Shown here piece after piece: positions 32,221 through 44,075 of a stretch of DNA of 64,000 nt. Below the pieces are notes generated by a model, which ran no database searches, was not told the DNA's origin, and was given only the letters and a program-made list of their open reading frames with translations. The stretch spans positions 4,835,460 to 4,899,459 of the forward strand of contig JAUPFP010000012.1 in the NCBI GenBank assembly GCA_036925085.1. The letters run 5' to 3'. The stretch's first letter is position 1; each line of letters begins with the position of its first letter. Both the position numbers and the translations under genes were made by a program. Origin of the DNA: Brachycybe producta (lineage: Eukaryota; Arthropoda; Diplopoda; Playtdesmida; Andrognathidae).

Positions 32221-32471
32221 CTTGCCCTCACAATAAGTTAAAGCTTGTGACGTCAGAGGGGTTGACAAATTATTTAGGTGTGTGCCATTTTGTCTGATAA
32301 AAGGGGGGGAAGGTACATTATAATTATTTACAAAAAATGCAAGAAGCCTTTTTGTTTAATCTGTTGAGAATGTTTGCTCTAATCTCTATTGTTATCAGAC
32401 TAGAAGACACATTACTAAACTTTTTGTCAACCTCTCTGACGTCACAAGCTTGATCTCATGGTGAGGCACCT
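32221..32471. mobile_element. Long-TIR MITE
   Basis: Inverted ends of ~75 bp anchored by AAGCTTGTGACGTCAGAG at left and CTCTGACGTCACAAGCTT at right, with GTCTGATAA/TTATCAGAC further in. Confidence 0.75.
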
Positions 32472-32919
32472 GTAGTTTTTGATGGCACGGAGTGGATACA
32501 ATTTGATATTTTTTGTAGAAATCTTTGTAGAGCTTTAAATAATGTTAACTGATGACACTTAATTGTGTAGTAATAAGCTTTACTTTTTTATATAATTGCA
32601 AATTGCATTTTGTAACATATGAAACAAAGATTTAACTATTCATTATGTCGTGTTTTTAAAAAATGTTGAAAAAACTTTAAAAAAAAAAAGAACATGACAT
32701 TAACTATAACGTTTTCAGTGTTTTTCTCCTCCTGTTAAGCAAAATAAACATTTCAAGGTAGTTAAATCATATTGACTTGAATTAACAAAATAATAGTAGC
32801 TCTGTCGATACTTTTAATATGACAACTATTTAGTCTTAAAACAATTAAGGTAATAATTAATAGATTTTAAGTATTTTAGAATTTCTTTCAGTTGATAGTT
32901 AATCGAAATGGGATTATAG
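32472..32919. other. Intergenic, no gene seen
   Basis: AT-rich; nothing recognised. Confidence 0.4.
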
Positions 32920-33207
32920 CTTGTACAGTGTACACACATGAGTTAAATGAATTCAAATTAAATATACTGTATTTAAGTGATTTATACGGAATCCAGTTAA
33001 GGACATAAACCAAATAAAAAATTGACTTTATTATTAATATTTTAAAGTGAAATACTAAATCAGTATTTTGTCAATAGTTTATGTATTATATTTAAGTATT
33101 AACTCAATATTTTCAGATTATTAACTGAATAAATTGAGTTCGACATAATGTTTCTTTGTCCTTCGCAGGACTCTGTAGACCACGTTTATTATTTAAATGC
33201 TTTTAAA
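32920..33207. mobile_element. MITE family M, copy 5 (right end lost)
   Basis: It begins with TACACACATGAGTTAAATGA and holds the family segments up to TTATTTAAATGCTTTTAAA; the terminal TAGTACACAC-type end is missing. Confidence 0.8.
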
Positions 33208-34101
33208 CGAACAAAACCAGATTTGAAAGAGATTGTAAAATATTAGGCTAATAATTGAGTGAGACTTTTGCCATTGATTGTATTTTTTTTTTAAATCTGC
33301 TCTGTTGCAGGTGCCATCTACTGGCAGCATACGGAGTTAATATTAAAAGACCTTTTTTATTGTTTCTGTTGAACAAAGACAATTAGATAATCAAATTACA
33401 CAATACATGTTATAACAATATTTGCGTACAATTCAAATTCAATAGAAATCAATCAAATTAATTGCAATGTGGATGACACAAAACATATATATTTCAAGCT
33501 GCGATTTAAACTCATGATGACACAGCTAGCAAGCTTAAGAATTAGCCACTGAAATAGTTTGCATAACAAGATGGCCGCCATGTAGAAATCCAAGAATAGA
33601 AAGAAAAAAATTATCAGAAAATAGAAATGGAAACAAAAAAAAATCAGTATTATGCCCAATCCACACCGAGCTGATAAAGCAAGCAACAGAAACAGTGCTT
33701 CGAGACATTTTTTTATATTTACTTGTTTTGTTTTTTAATGAATTATGTTCATTGTATTTTAATGAAAACATATGGAGACGCGGCTGTTCTTACGTTTTAT
33801 TATGACTTTTGCGATTTTTCCGGTGCTTTTTTTTCTAGTGTTTTCAGGTAGATCAGTTGGAAAGCTTTAATTTTGTATATTATGTTGTATCGAAGTTTGT
33901 TTTTGTATAGGCGCAATTGAAATTTGAATATAGTGTATAAACAAAATAAATTATTCAAATACATTTTTCTGTGGTATTTTCTTTTTCAGCAAGTGTTTAT
34001 TCTTCTGGTTATTTAAAATTTTAATTATATGTATCAACATAATTATAAAACTTTATCAAACTCATGTGGCTCAAATATTTTTTTGCAATATAGTTTGGAT
34101 T
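33208..34101. other. Intergenic, no gene seen
   Basis: AT-rich; a GCGCCATCTACTGGCAG-like word at about 33313. No gene seen. Confidence 0.4.
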
Positions 34102-34167
34102 CTCAGCCAAGCATTACAATTAATTAAACTAATTTAATAAGTTTAATTATTTGTAATGCTTGGCTGA
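34102..34167. repeat. 66-bp hairpin
   Basis: TCAGCCAAGCATTACAA at the left and its exact complement at the right, with further A/T pairing inside. Possibly a small foldback. Confidence 0.75.
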
Positions 34168-34276
34168 CAATTCAAACTCTATGTAATTCTCTGACTCATC
34201 AGTTGAATCTACTATATGTCTGTGGACCATGGCCAAATCAACTTTTGAATCAACATTGACCAATTTATATAAAATG

Positions 34277-34651
34277 TCTCTAAAGCCTGGAACACACACA
34301 CACGGAATGCCGCCAAGGAAAAAGAAAATAGGAAAAGCAAAAAAAAAAGTCATTTTTTTTTTCGGTATCTGTGTGTTGTTCACACACAGAAACAGAAAAG
34401 TAATGAGAAAAGTTGTGTGCGCCCTCTATTGAGCAAGAAAAGAAACAGTATATTTAGATCTAATGCCAAAATCGGCTTCTTTCTGATTAGTGAAAATTTG
34501 AATGGAATATTTTGAGAATGGAAAAATTTGAGCTTTAGTTCAACTCAGTTTGAATGAATTTTCCTTTCACTTTTTAAGGAAAATTTTCACATTTCAATAT
34601 TCTGTTGTGATTTTCTGAGCGGAATTTCTTGTGTGTTCCAGGCTTTAGAGA
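34277..34651. mobile_element. TIR element
   Basis: Exact inverted ends TCTCTAAAGCCTGGAACACA / TGTGTTCCAGGCTTTAGAGA; 375 bp, non-coding. Superfamily not determined. Confidence 0.75.
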
Positions 34652-35405
34652 AATACTTTTGTGTATTTTTGGCAGTTGGTGCGGGGCGGGGCGGGGGAGG
34701 GAGTGAGTGTTACTTTAAAATTATTTCACTTTACTTTTGTGCATTGAAGTGTAATGATTTTTAGTGTTTTTAATAAGTGTTTTTTCTTGGAAGTTCAAAG
34801 CAGAAAAAAAATTTTTTTTTCAAAGGGGTTTTTCTTTTATATTTTGTGGGTGATTGGGTTCATCCCATGAGGAAAATTTGCTTTTTTTTACTGTTAACAT
34901 TGATTCTGTTTGAAGCCCCTTAACGTTTCTTCTGTCCAGTGGGATACATTTATTTCTCTTTGGTGGTTTTTTTCTTTCTTTCTTTCTTTCTCTTTTCTTT
35001 AGCTTGTTATGTTTCATTTGCAGGAATAAAAGAAAGAAAGAAAGAAAAAGCTTAAATTTGTCCTCTTTTCTGGTTTTTTTCCTTCTTCTTCTTCTTCTTC
35101 TAGCCTTCAACATACAAAATATCATACAGTTCTTTACTTTCGAGTTTTGTCCATCTCTGTGAATTGAGATGAGATTGTTGGCTACTCTAACCCCATGAGT
35201 GTCATAATCTATGAGAAAAAAATACATATAGAAAATAAATTATTCTACGCAAAAAAACAAACTCTTCACCAAATCTCGGTCTAACTTAGTATATTTTTTT
35301 TCTCTTTTCTCTCTCTCTCTTATTTCCAAAGAACCAAGAGACAAATCACCTTTTTTTTCACAACCCACCCACTTGTTGTAAAAAAAAAAAAAGTTGCCTT
35401 TAGAC
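34652..35405. other. Intergenic, (TTTC)n/(GAAA)n and (TTC)n
   Basis: A TTTC run at about 34972-34996 faces a GAAA run at about 35030-35047 as a short inverted pair; (CTT)n at about 35083-35100. No gene seen. Confidence 0.5.
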
Positions 35406-35738
35406 CAAGCATGTCAAACTCGCGGCCCACAGCGAATATTTTTGCGGCCCAGCCAAGAATAAGTTTATGTAACAAAAGGTTTAATAAAAATTTGGTAGCT
35501 TTTCATTTTTAAAATTTCTAATTTTACATTATATATTGATTCATTTTCGACTTTTTGTCACCTTTTGAAATCTATATAATATTTCTCCTTTTGTGCTGCC
35601 GTTATTACATTTCTAAAGTAACAACAATCTATTGTCCTTTTTCTTTTTTATGACTGTACTTTTCGTTTTTTTTGCGGCCCACATAATATTAGACCTTGTT
35701 TATTTGGCCCTTGCTAGCTTTTGAGTTTGGCATGCTTG
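35406..35738. mobile_element. hAT-type MITE with perfect 8-bp TSD
   Basis: A 333-bp element, CAAGCATGTCAAACTCGCGG at left and GAGTTTGGCATGCTTG at right, flanked by CTTTAGAC on both sides (35398-35405 and 35739-35746). The GCGGCCCA-type subterminal words are typical of hAT elements with CARRCATGTCAAACTC ends. Confidence 0.9.
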
Positions 35739-36194
35739 CTTTAGACAATACCGGAAGTAAAAACCATGTCAATGGTCAGTCACACAGTTGATACCATAAT
35801 TCAGTTCCAAAAAAAAATCTTTCAGTGAAGAATATAAACTACACATAAAAGATACCAATAGTTTTATATTGGTGGTCCTCATTCCCCTTTCCCCCCCCCC
35901 CCCCCCCCCTCTCTCTCTCTCTTCCAAAAAGAGGGTCAGTTTTTGATTTCTACTTAGAAAGTGTGGCTATTTGGTCAATGTTATATGTACACGTACCGGG
36001 TATGTGGACAATGAATTGACATCATCTCCTTTTTTTTTGTGTGGATGGTTTTGTCAAACAAGCGGAAATGTGTATTAGGTTGCAGTATTCTTATTATCTT
36101 CTTAACCGGAAATGTCTTACATGTCTATTTATCTCTTGTTTGGACGCCCTGTGAAGAAATCAGTGTTGTAAAATGTTGTGATTTTATATAAAAA
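35739..36194. other. Intergenic, C-run
   Basis: A long C tract at about 35888-35909 followed by CTCTCT. No gene seen. Confidence 0.4.
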
Positions 36195-36774
36195 CTAGTG
36201 GGGTAACCCGTCATAAATGACGGGAGTAAAATTCACAGGCAATTGTGCCCAGCATTAGAATTTATTTTCCTCCGCCCTTGTATGACGTCAGACCAAGTAA
36301 CAAACCAATTAGAAATTGATGACGTTCATAAAAGGGCGGAGCAAAAGAAATTCTAATGCTGGGCACAGTTGCCTGTGATCAACTGTAGTTTAATTTTGCT
36401 ACTATTATCCCCTCCCCTTTTTTATATTTGAAAAAGAAAATGAGATTTTCATTTTCTCTGGTGTGCGCATGCGCGTCGTTTGTTCCTTTTTTTACTCCTT
36501 TCATTTCAATTTCAGTCCCCCCTCCCACTTTTTCCCCCTCCACGTTTCTCTCTCTCCCCCTTCTACACTTTCCAACCTTTTCCCCCCTCCAATTTACTGT
36601 CATGGGGTTCTTGGATGGGAAGAGTGCAACATATAGTTGACATTGAGGAAAAAAGCGGTTCATTTATTCATTTAAATTTAAATTTATATAAATTCCGACG
36701 TGCTTCAAGGTTTTTGTCTTTGTTTGTACAGCGTTAGATCACAGACACCCACACACACACACACAGACCTGGCT
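36195..36774 (-). mobile_element. Helitron-like element H4 with palindromic insert
   Basis: Minus-strand member of the H1/H2 family: CTAG at 36195, hairpin CCCGTCATTTATGACGGG, 5' end GCCAGGTCTGTGTG near 36774. A palindromic MITE (36234-36377) interrupts it next to the hairpin. Confidence 0.8.
36234..36377. mobile_element. Palindromic MITE family P, copy 2
   Basis: TGCCCAGCATTAGAATTT at left, AAATTCTAATGCTGGGCA at right, with GTATGACGTCAGACC and AACAAACCAATTAGAA between. It is inserted in H4; the Helitron's own CACAGGCAATTGTG merges with the element's end. Confidence 0.75.
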
Positions 36775-37133
36775 TAATAGATTTTGAACTTACAGCTCAG
36801 TTATATTGTGATATTGTGACATATTGTGTACTCCATTCTGAGAACGGAGAACCGATGTATAATACGCCTCTATAGCTAAATGGCAGGAGGGTCTTTAACA
36901 CTTATTCGAGTGTCTTTTGTTCAGCTGTTTGGTCAAGTAAAACACTTTTCAATAGTTTCGATTAAAAAAATGTTTATGGGGTGGACTGATTCCCATGATG
37001 CAGTCTGGCTCTCAAACGTATCACCTTTTTAATTTGTGTACAAGAACTACAAGTGCACTGGGATTGCTTAAAGTCTAAATTGAAAACTCCTCTAATTTTT
37101 GCTTATTTTTTTCCCTTCAAAAGAGTTTGGCTC
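36775..37133. other. Intergenic, no gene seen
   Basis: Nothing recognised. Confidence 0.4.
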
Positions 37134-37793
37134 CTAATGCTAGTTCTCACAACCTTCTTGTAGCTCGGGCTAAAATAGCCTTGGCTAAACGACTGTGTTC
37201 ACATGTGAGCAGCTACATATGGGCTTCGTGACCTACCTAAAGGTGGCGCTCACTACAGCATATTTATTTCATTTTTACAAATTTGGCACTGGCCATTATG
37301 TGTGGAGATTGTGCTGTGTATAGCCTGCATAATGTATACATAATTGGAGGGAAAATGGCTGATATTGTCCATACTAACAAAAGTGAATTGCATGAGTCTT
37401 CATTGAACACACTAAATGCAACATATTTTAATTGTAGGTAGGTTGATGATTTAGAGTTTATGGAAATAAGTAATTATTAAATAAAGATCAATTGATAATT
37501 TTAAATTATTTTAATAAATTAACAAATAGACTGAAACATCTAACAATGGAAATAGAAAATGAATGACGCCATTTTCTATTCAGATTTATGACCACCAGGT
37601 GGCGTACGATCAAGTTAACTTTGTTTTGCATTCACACTAAATAATGTGTAGGCAACATATGGGTAACCAAGGCTAACTAACCAAAGCTAACATTTGACAT
37701 TGACCACCATCTAGTGTGTGTTCTCACAACCCTTATACATAGGCTAAGTCCTTAGCCTGAGCTACATGAAGGTTATGAGAACTAGGCATTAGG
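37134..37793. mobile_element. TIR element, 660 bp
   Basis: Ends CCTAATGCTAGTTCTCACAA and, in complement, CCTAATGCCTAGTTCTCATA, each followed by CCTTC(A/T)TGTAGCTC. Non-coding. Confidence 0.75.
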
Positions 37794-37839
37794 CACTGAA
37801 TTCATCTACTGTTTTTAGGATTCGTTGAAACAACTCATG

Positions 37840-38200
37840 CTCGTACTCTGGCTCGGGTTTGTGCTTTTGTTGACTTGTTGGATTCGGGCTCGTGCTCTTG
37901 TCAAGTGAGGGTTGAGAGTTCAGTTACTCGAGATGTTTCGACTCATGCGGATTCGTTTAGCGATGACGAAGTTTTGATTACCAGTGCAAGTTTTATTAGT
38001 ATGCACTCATTGTTGGGAGAAACGCCACGAGCACAGCAAGTCAAACTAAACTGTACCTCGTTTATGTTTTTGTGCCGAACGGAGCCAGACGAGCCCCTGG
38101 CTTGCGTTACTTGTGCTACTTGCATTGCTGCTCGCGAGTTCGTCAACATTACTCGGGCTTGTCAACAAGTCACCTCACCAAGCCCGAGTACGAGCAAGAA
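37840..38200. repeat. GCTCG-rich TIR repeat
   Basis: TGCTCGTACTCTGGCTCGG with TTGTTGACTTGTTGG at left, complement CTTGCTCGTACTCGGGCTTG and TTGTTGACAAG at right. A 135-codon forward frame crosses it but has no protein-like signature. Another GCTCG-rich stretch is at 49440-49770. Confidence 0.5.
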
Positions 38201-38667
38201 TAGTCTGAACGCACCAGGCTCGTCTGGATCCACTTGGTGTCTGTACATTAAAGAGGTGCTTATCAAGACTTGCAAGTCATAGGGCGGAGACGAGCACAGT
38301 TTAGTTGACTCGCTGTGCTCGCAGTGCATACACATTGCAACTGATATTCAACTATAAATTTGACCAACTAATGAGTTTGTGTTTTTATCGCCGCAATCGA
38401 TGAGATTGTGCAAACTTGAGTAAGCGATTTGTGTGGTACACGGTCGAACACGTCTGAGCCCAGTTTCTGGGAGGAGGAAGCAGCTGGGTCAGTCACGTGT
38501 TGTTGCTAGTGACGTGATTGGCTGTACTCGATATCGCTTCGTTCCTCTCATTTTCTTCCTTCTCAGCTCTGATGAAAAGCACACATCACAGCCAACACAA
38601 ACTGACACATAAAGCCCCCGCGTTCCGACTGTTCCGCCGTTCGTCAAAATAGTACCCTCGATCACCA

Positions 38668-38870
38668 CGGGCAATTAGAAAACGGGACGAACAGAAGTTG
38701 GCTCCGCCCTTTTTATGACAAACGCAACTTCTAATTGGTTGGTTATGTAGTCTGACGTCACATGCTCCGCCCATTTCAGCGTCAAACCACACAACAAACC
38801 AATAAGAATTTGCCGTTCGTCATAAAAAGGGCGGAGCCAACGTCTGTTTGTCCCGTTTTCTAATTGCTTG
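38668..38870. mobile_element. Palindromic MITE family P, copy 3
   Basis: GCAATTAGAAAACGGGACGA at left, TCCCGTTTTCTAATTGC at right, with TAGTCTGACGTCACATG inside. Confidence 0.8.
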
Positions 38871-39435
38871 TCCCTCACCCACTTTTTTTTCTGAAACACT
38901 TTGTACAGGGGCAAAAATACTCCTATGTTGTGTGTGGGGGGGTACTTTTTGATTATTGCAATAAAAGAAGTACGCCTACTCACTGATTATGTTTATTTCA
39001 AAAAGTAATTTCCTGTAAACTTCATCATTTTTTTTTCTTCTAGAAAGTAATTCTCATTCGAAAAAAAATATATATATACTAAAATGTTATGTTGTTGATA
39101 AGCCAAAGTTACCAAAGGCAGTTTTCCTTTTTGACTTTCGTTGTTGTTTTTTTTAAAAAAATAGATGTGGAAGTTGTGCCAAAATGTTTTCCAAATTATA
39201 CTTAACTTTTTTTTTTTCTTGTCATTTTTTTTTTGCATGGTAAAAAAAAACTTACTGTAATTGCTTTGAATTTTCTTCTGAAAATTTTTATTTGAAATAT
39301 TAGTTCAGCAGAAGTTTATTTTATTAAGGGCCAATTCTGCATTTAAGTTTTTTTTTACTCAAACAGGTGATTATCGCTGAGACTATAGGGGTACACTGTT
39401 TGATGTACAAAGTAAAGTTTCGTAAGAAAACGAAA
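38871..39435. other. Intergenic, no gene seen
   Basis: T-runs; nothing recognised. Confidence 0.4.
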
Positions 39436-39612
39436 TATTACCTTAGACTATTAACTTACTTGGACTGGCAACTCCCGAAATTTTGTGTTTGACTGATATG
39501 CGGCGTCGCTTTAGAAACGGCCCTTAGTCTAGCGGGACTTATGGTATATGAAATTTAGAGAACATGTCAAGTTTAGGACGAGTTCATTTTGTAGTTATAG
39601 AGGGTGTATTTC

Positions 39613-40320
39613 AAGGGGGGCAAACATTGAAGAAAAAAATCATGTACGAGATTCACTAAGATTTGCAAAGATTCATCCAGATTCACTAAGATTTGCAAAG
39701 ATTCATCCAGATTCACTAAGATTTGCAAAGATTCATCCAGATTCACTAAGATTTGCAAAGATCCATCCAGGTTCACTAAGATTTGCAAAGATTCATCCAG
39801 ATTCACTAAGATTTGCAAAGATTCATCCAGATTCACTAAGATTTGCAAAGATTCATCCAGATTCACTAAGATTTGCAAAGATTCATCCAGATTCACTAAG
39901 ATTTGCAAAGATTCATCCAGATTCACTAAGATTTGCAAAGATTTATCCAGATTCACTAAGATTTGCAAAGTTTCATCCAGATTCACTAAGATTTGCAAAG
40001 ATTCATCCAGATTCACTAAGATTTGCAAAGATTCATCCAGATTCACTAAGATTTGCAAAGATTCATCCAGATTCACTAAGATTTGCAAAGATTCATCCGA
40101 TTCACTAAGATTTGCAAAGATTCATCCAGATTCACTAAGATTTGCAAAGATTCATCCAGATTCACAACAGATCGTACATATAAAAAGTCATTTTACTCTT
40201 TTATCCGCGTTTTACTGGATTCCCAAAATAGGCTGAAAATCTGAAAATCCAGTAAAACGTGGAAAAACTAAAATGCCTTGCCATACAGTACATGATTCAT
40301 CCCCCAATGTCTTCCCCTTT
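39613..40320. mobile_element. MITE family Q, copy 1 (expanded)
   Basis: Left AAGGGGGGCAAACATTGAAG; right, in complement, AAGGGGAAGACATTGGGGG. The downstream half (AAAGTCATTTTACT..., CAGTAAAACG) matches the copy at 63774-63979. The copy is inflated by the 30-bp array. Confidence 0.75.
39650..40164. repeat. 30-bp minisatellite, 17 units
   Basis: The unit is GATTCACTAAG ATTTGCAAAG ATTCATCCA, repeated about 17 times with few differences. 30 is a multiple of three, so it opens long artificial frames on both strands. Confidence 0.95.
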
Positions 40321-40470
40321 GCAAAAACGAGACTTTCACTCCGATGTTACGTACAAATATTGCCACCAGATGGAGCTGGCTTGCCTTTTGCCTTAGACCA
40401 GGCATTCAACGCTTTAACATTGAGAAGATAGGAAGTCGCCAGTCCAGGAAGGTAATAGTCTAAGATATTA

Positions 40471-41005
40471 CATTTTTTGAAAGCAGCATATTAAGCATTG
40501 TATATCCTACTTAAAAGCCAATCACATGTGGTTTCAAGCTTATTTGAATTCCACAAATTGAAATTTTTTTTATGAAGAAGAAAATAAATTGATTAGCATA
40601 AATTGTGGGATGTTCTTTTTTTTTTTTTCATACTGAGGGAAACGAAATAACTTTCCTGTTTACTAACTGTAATTGTCTCTTTTTTATATATAAAAACTTC
40701 CCATTTGTTTCAATAGCATTTTTTGGGTTTGTGCCAGCATATTATTTATATAAATATAAACTGAATGAGAATGTTTTCTTTGACAGAAGAAGGATGTTGG
40801 GGAAATATTTCTTTTTTGGGCTATTTTAAAATCAAATTTAAGAATGAAAACTGGTTTTCTTGTATAGGGTAAATAATTATTAATTACAAAGACAAAAGTT
40901 TCTTATTTCTGATGAGAATTTAAACAACAACAAAAAAATTGTTTATTAAAGCTAGGTGAAAGCCTTCTGGTTTCACTTATTGATCTTTTTCTGGTATAAT
41001 CAAGA
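40471..41005. other. Intergenic, no gene seen
   Basis: AT-rich; nothing recognised. Confidence 0.4.
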
Positions 41006-41276
41006 AACCTTGAAGCACGTCGGAATTTATATTAATTTAAATGAATAAATGAACCGCTTTTTTTTCCTCAAGGTCAACTATATGACCATGATATTAAATA
41101 GGAGAGGGGGAAGGTTGGAAAGTGTAGAGGGGGAGAGAGAAACGTGAAGGGAGAAAAAGTGGAAGGGGGAAACTGAAATTAAATTGAAAGGAGTAAAAAA
41201 AGGAAAAAAACGACGCGCATGCGCACAACTGCCTGTGAATTTTGCTCCCGTCATTTATGACGGGTTACCCCACTAT
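41006..41276 (+). mobile_element. Helitron-like element H5 (5' truncated)
   Basis: It starts within the family at CCTTGAAGCACGTCGGAATT and ends CCCGTCATTTATGACGGG, TTACCCCA, CTAT, so the final G of CTAG is changed. The GCGCATGCGC word is retained. Confidence 0.75.
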
Positions 41277-41401
41277 AGTATATTGATAAAAATGGAAACA
41301 ATAATATTAGGAAAGAACAACACATTTTTATTAATATTCATCAAACCTTGGATGAAGAGTTATTCGTCTATCATCAAACCAAATGAATACCTCCATGGAT
41401 A

Positions 41402-41608
41402 AGAGGCAATTAGAAAACGGGATGAACAGAAGTTGGCTCCGACCTTTTTATGACGAATGGCAACTTCTGATTGGTTTGTTGTGTGGTTCGACATTGAAAA
41501 GGGCGGAGCATGTGACGTCAGACTACATAACCAACCAATCAGAAGTTGCCGTTCGTCATAAAAAAAAGTCGGAGCCAACTTCCGTTCATCCCGTTTTCTA
41601 ATTGTCTG
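41402..41608. mobile_element. Palindromic MITE family P, copy 4
   Basis: A 207-bp element, GCAATTAGAAAACGGGATGA / TCATCCCGTTTTCTAATTG, flanked by TCCATGGATA on both sides (41392-41401 and 41609-41618). The 9-10 bp duplication points to a Mutator-like mechanism. Confidence 0.85.
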
Positions 41609-42358
41609 TCCATGGATATCGATAAAACAATGGCAATCACAGTTTTTTTTTTACTAAATGGTAACATACTGTTCGCAGCTACTTTAATTGGGGGAGAGGG
41701 ATACTGCGTTCCTATTGGCCAAAATCAAATTGACCAAAGCTATCGCCAACGGCTGTCCTTTTTTTTTTTTTTTAAAGAAAGTTAGATGTTAGATTTGAAC
41801 ACAAATAATGCAGTAATGACTTCTTTGCTTGAAATTGTAAAACAAAATCAAACAAGCAGCTTTTAAAGCTACAGAAAGCAAATGTGCAGTTTAAGCTTTA
41901 TTCGTTAAGAATATAGTTGTATAGTATAGGTATTATTATCCTGCATACAAGCAGGAATTTCAAAGTATAAGCTGTTTTCTAATCTCTCTTTTGCTGAATC
42001 TATCTATCTGCAGAGTTGCCTGTGTTTACATTGGCTTTGAATCAATGTTTGTCTCCAATTGGTAAAACTTAACCATTTTTCTTTCTCTTTTGAGTTTGTG
42101 CATAAGCTTTTTTTCTTCTTCTCTTTGTTTATGTGATTCATTGCAGGTCAACACCTATGGGTTACACTTAGCTTTCAAGAAGATTTAGAATAAGGAAGAC
42201 AAATTCTAATTTTATTCTGAAGTTTATTGATCGAATGCGATAGTTTGTCACAGTCAAATGTTTTTTTTTAAACAATTGTTTTGTTTCACTTTTTGTCATT
42301 TTTTTTTCTTCTTCTTCTTCATATATTTAAATATGGATTTTTTTTCTTTATTATTTTG
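41609..42358. other. Intergenic, no gene seen
   Basis: AT-rich; nothing recognised. Confidence 0.4.
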
Positions 42359-42823
42359 TAGGAATAGGGCATTCGATTCCTCGAATCCTGCGAATCTTGA
42401 AAAAATATTCGAGATTCGAAAACTCGAATCTTTGCGCTTTTTTGTCGTTTGAATCTTTCGAATCCTAACCTAAAAAAAAACTGTTAAAAACTTCGGTAAA
42501 CTTAGTTTTAACTCCATTGACGTCCAATAGAAGCGTTTAATAACCCCAAAAAAACCGGCGATTGTTGCAATTTCGGTGGTACCCGGATCACCAATATCAC
42601 CGGATCACCTTGTGACGAGGCTTCGTGCCACACTTAGTTTTTTTTTTATTATTAATAAATTAATATTCAATATCATTTCATTTATTTTGTATCTTGTTAA
42701 TGAATAATATAGGATTCTTATATGAAGGAGATTCGAGATTCGTGAGATTCGAGGGATTTGGAGAACCTTTTAGGATTCGGATTCAGAATCGAGAAAATTT
42801 TAGGATTCGTCCCCCACCTCTTA
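42359..42823 (-). mobile_element. MITE family D, copy 3
   Basis: TAGGAATAGGGCATTCGATT at left, complement of TAAGAGGTGGGGGACGAATC at right; same interior as 29689-30108, including TTGACGTCCAATAGAAGCG. Confidence 0.8.
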
Positions 42824-43574
42824 ATTTTTTTGTAATGGGGAAGGGCGATTCATATGAGGGTAAGTAAATATATGAAACAAAGAAAACAAACAAACAGCTG
42901 GAAAATATGTTTTAGCTGATGTTGCATTTTGATTCATATTTGTTTTGTTGTTTAATCAGCTGTTCGATTTGCAGAAATTTATATTAAAAAAAAAAAAAGA
43001 AAATGTTGCATGAAGATATGAAAACAATTCATCGTTATTTTTTTGTTTCTTTTACTGATTAATGTAAAAGAATGTGTGTTTTACTCATGTGAAAAAATTG
43101 AGATTTTTAGAAGCGCGACTTGATGGTGTTGTGATGCGGAAGTTCTAGTTTGATTCCAGACTGCTGAAAGACACAGCTAAAATGTTGACCCCGCAATGAG
43201 AATTCTGAATCTCTTTTTTTTTAAAAAAAACAACAAACAATTGAATAGAAAGCTCTGGTTGTTGTAAATTTCGGAAAGAAATATTAAATAAGAAATTAAA
43301 AATTGTTTTAGGAACTAGAAGAGTACTCATTTAACTTCTTGGAAATTGTATGTTGACATATTTAAAACTAAACTGGCTATTTTGTTCTTTCAAATTCTAA
43401 TTTTCATTTTTTTTACCTCAATTTCTAACTTCTACAAACTAAATGTGATTCTTTCTTTTAAAATTACAACAAAGGAGTTTTATTTATTTTTAAACATATC
43501 AAAAGATAAAAATCTTACCAAGATTCAATTAGTCTTCTAGTTTCTAAAACTCTTAAATTTGTTAATGTTCTTTT
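42824..43574. other. Intergenic, no gene seen
   Basis: AT-rich; nothing recognised. Confidence 0.4.
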
Positions 43575-44075
43575 AAAGATTATGGTGACAGGAAGATGCC
43601 AATAAAACTAAAGGGCAAGTTTTATAGGACAGTGGTTAGACCAGTTATGTTGTATGGGTCAGAATGTTGGGCAGCCAAGAAGAAGCAAGAGGATAGACTG
43701 CAGGTGGCAGAAATGCGAATGCTAAGGTTTATGTGTGAAGTAACAAGAAAGAATAGGATCAGAAATGACATTACCAGAGGGAGTGTAGAGATAGCAAGCA
43801 TACTAGAAAAGATGCAGGAAAATAAGGTTGATATGGTTTGAGCATGTAACAGGGAGTGGGGAAGGATGAGCTGCTTAAACAGGAGATGGGGTTGGACCTG
43901 GGGATTAAAAGGGGTAGATGAAGGCCTGAACAAGCTTGGAATGTGGTGATAAAACGGGATATGGGGCATGTTGGGTCTCTGGGAGTTGGGCAGAAAATTG
44001 AAAGGAGTGGAGAGATAGAACCCGTAAGGCCGACCCAGCATACTGCGGGAAATGGTGCAGGAAATAATGATGATC
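43575..44075 (+). mobile_element. RTE-like LINE, 3' end only
   Basis: The 5'-truncated tail of a LINE. The frame at 43596-43841 encodes KGKFYRTVVRPVMLYGSECW, then QVAEMRMLRFMC and RKNRIRNDITRGSVEIASI, the diagnostic region just after the reverse-transcriptase core of RTE-type elements. Homology continues past the stop in other frames (WFEHVTGSGEG, then RKADPAYCGKWC near the end), so the copy has lost its frame. It finishes with a short ATGATGATC-type tail, typical of RTE 3' ends. The RT catalytic core and endonuclease are absent. Confidence 0.85.

Larger units (their letters stand above)
39436..40470. mobile_element. TIR element, family K copy 2
   Basis: Ends TATTACCTTAGACTATTAAC then TTGGACTGGCAACT at left; complement TAATATCTTAGACTATTACC then CTGGACTGGCGACT at right. 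It contains the MITE 39613-40320, which in turn contains the minisatellite, so three layers are nested. Confidence 0.7.

Noticed and set aside
37590-37612. CTCF-like site (CCACCAGGTGGCG)
   Set aside because: The match lies inside a TIR element and similar words recur by chance in the window; no support for function.
37875-38282. 135-residue Cys/Ser-rich protein
   Set aside because: The frame crosses a GCTCG-rich TIR repeat and shows no motif or signal peptide that would support a gene.
39548-40108. 186- and 171-residue repetitive frames on both strands
   Set aside because: They are translations of a 30-bp minisatellite; 30 is divisible by three, so open frames arise on both strands automatically.
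39650-40164. CRISPR-like array
   Set aside because: The units are contiguous with no unique spacers, in a eukaryotic context; it is a minisatellite.
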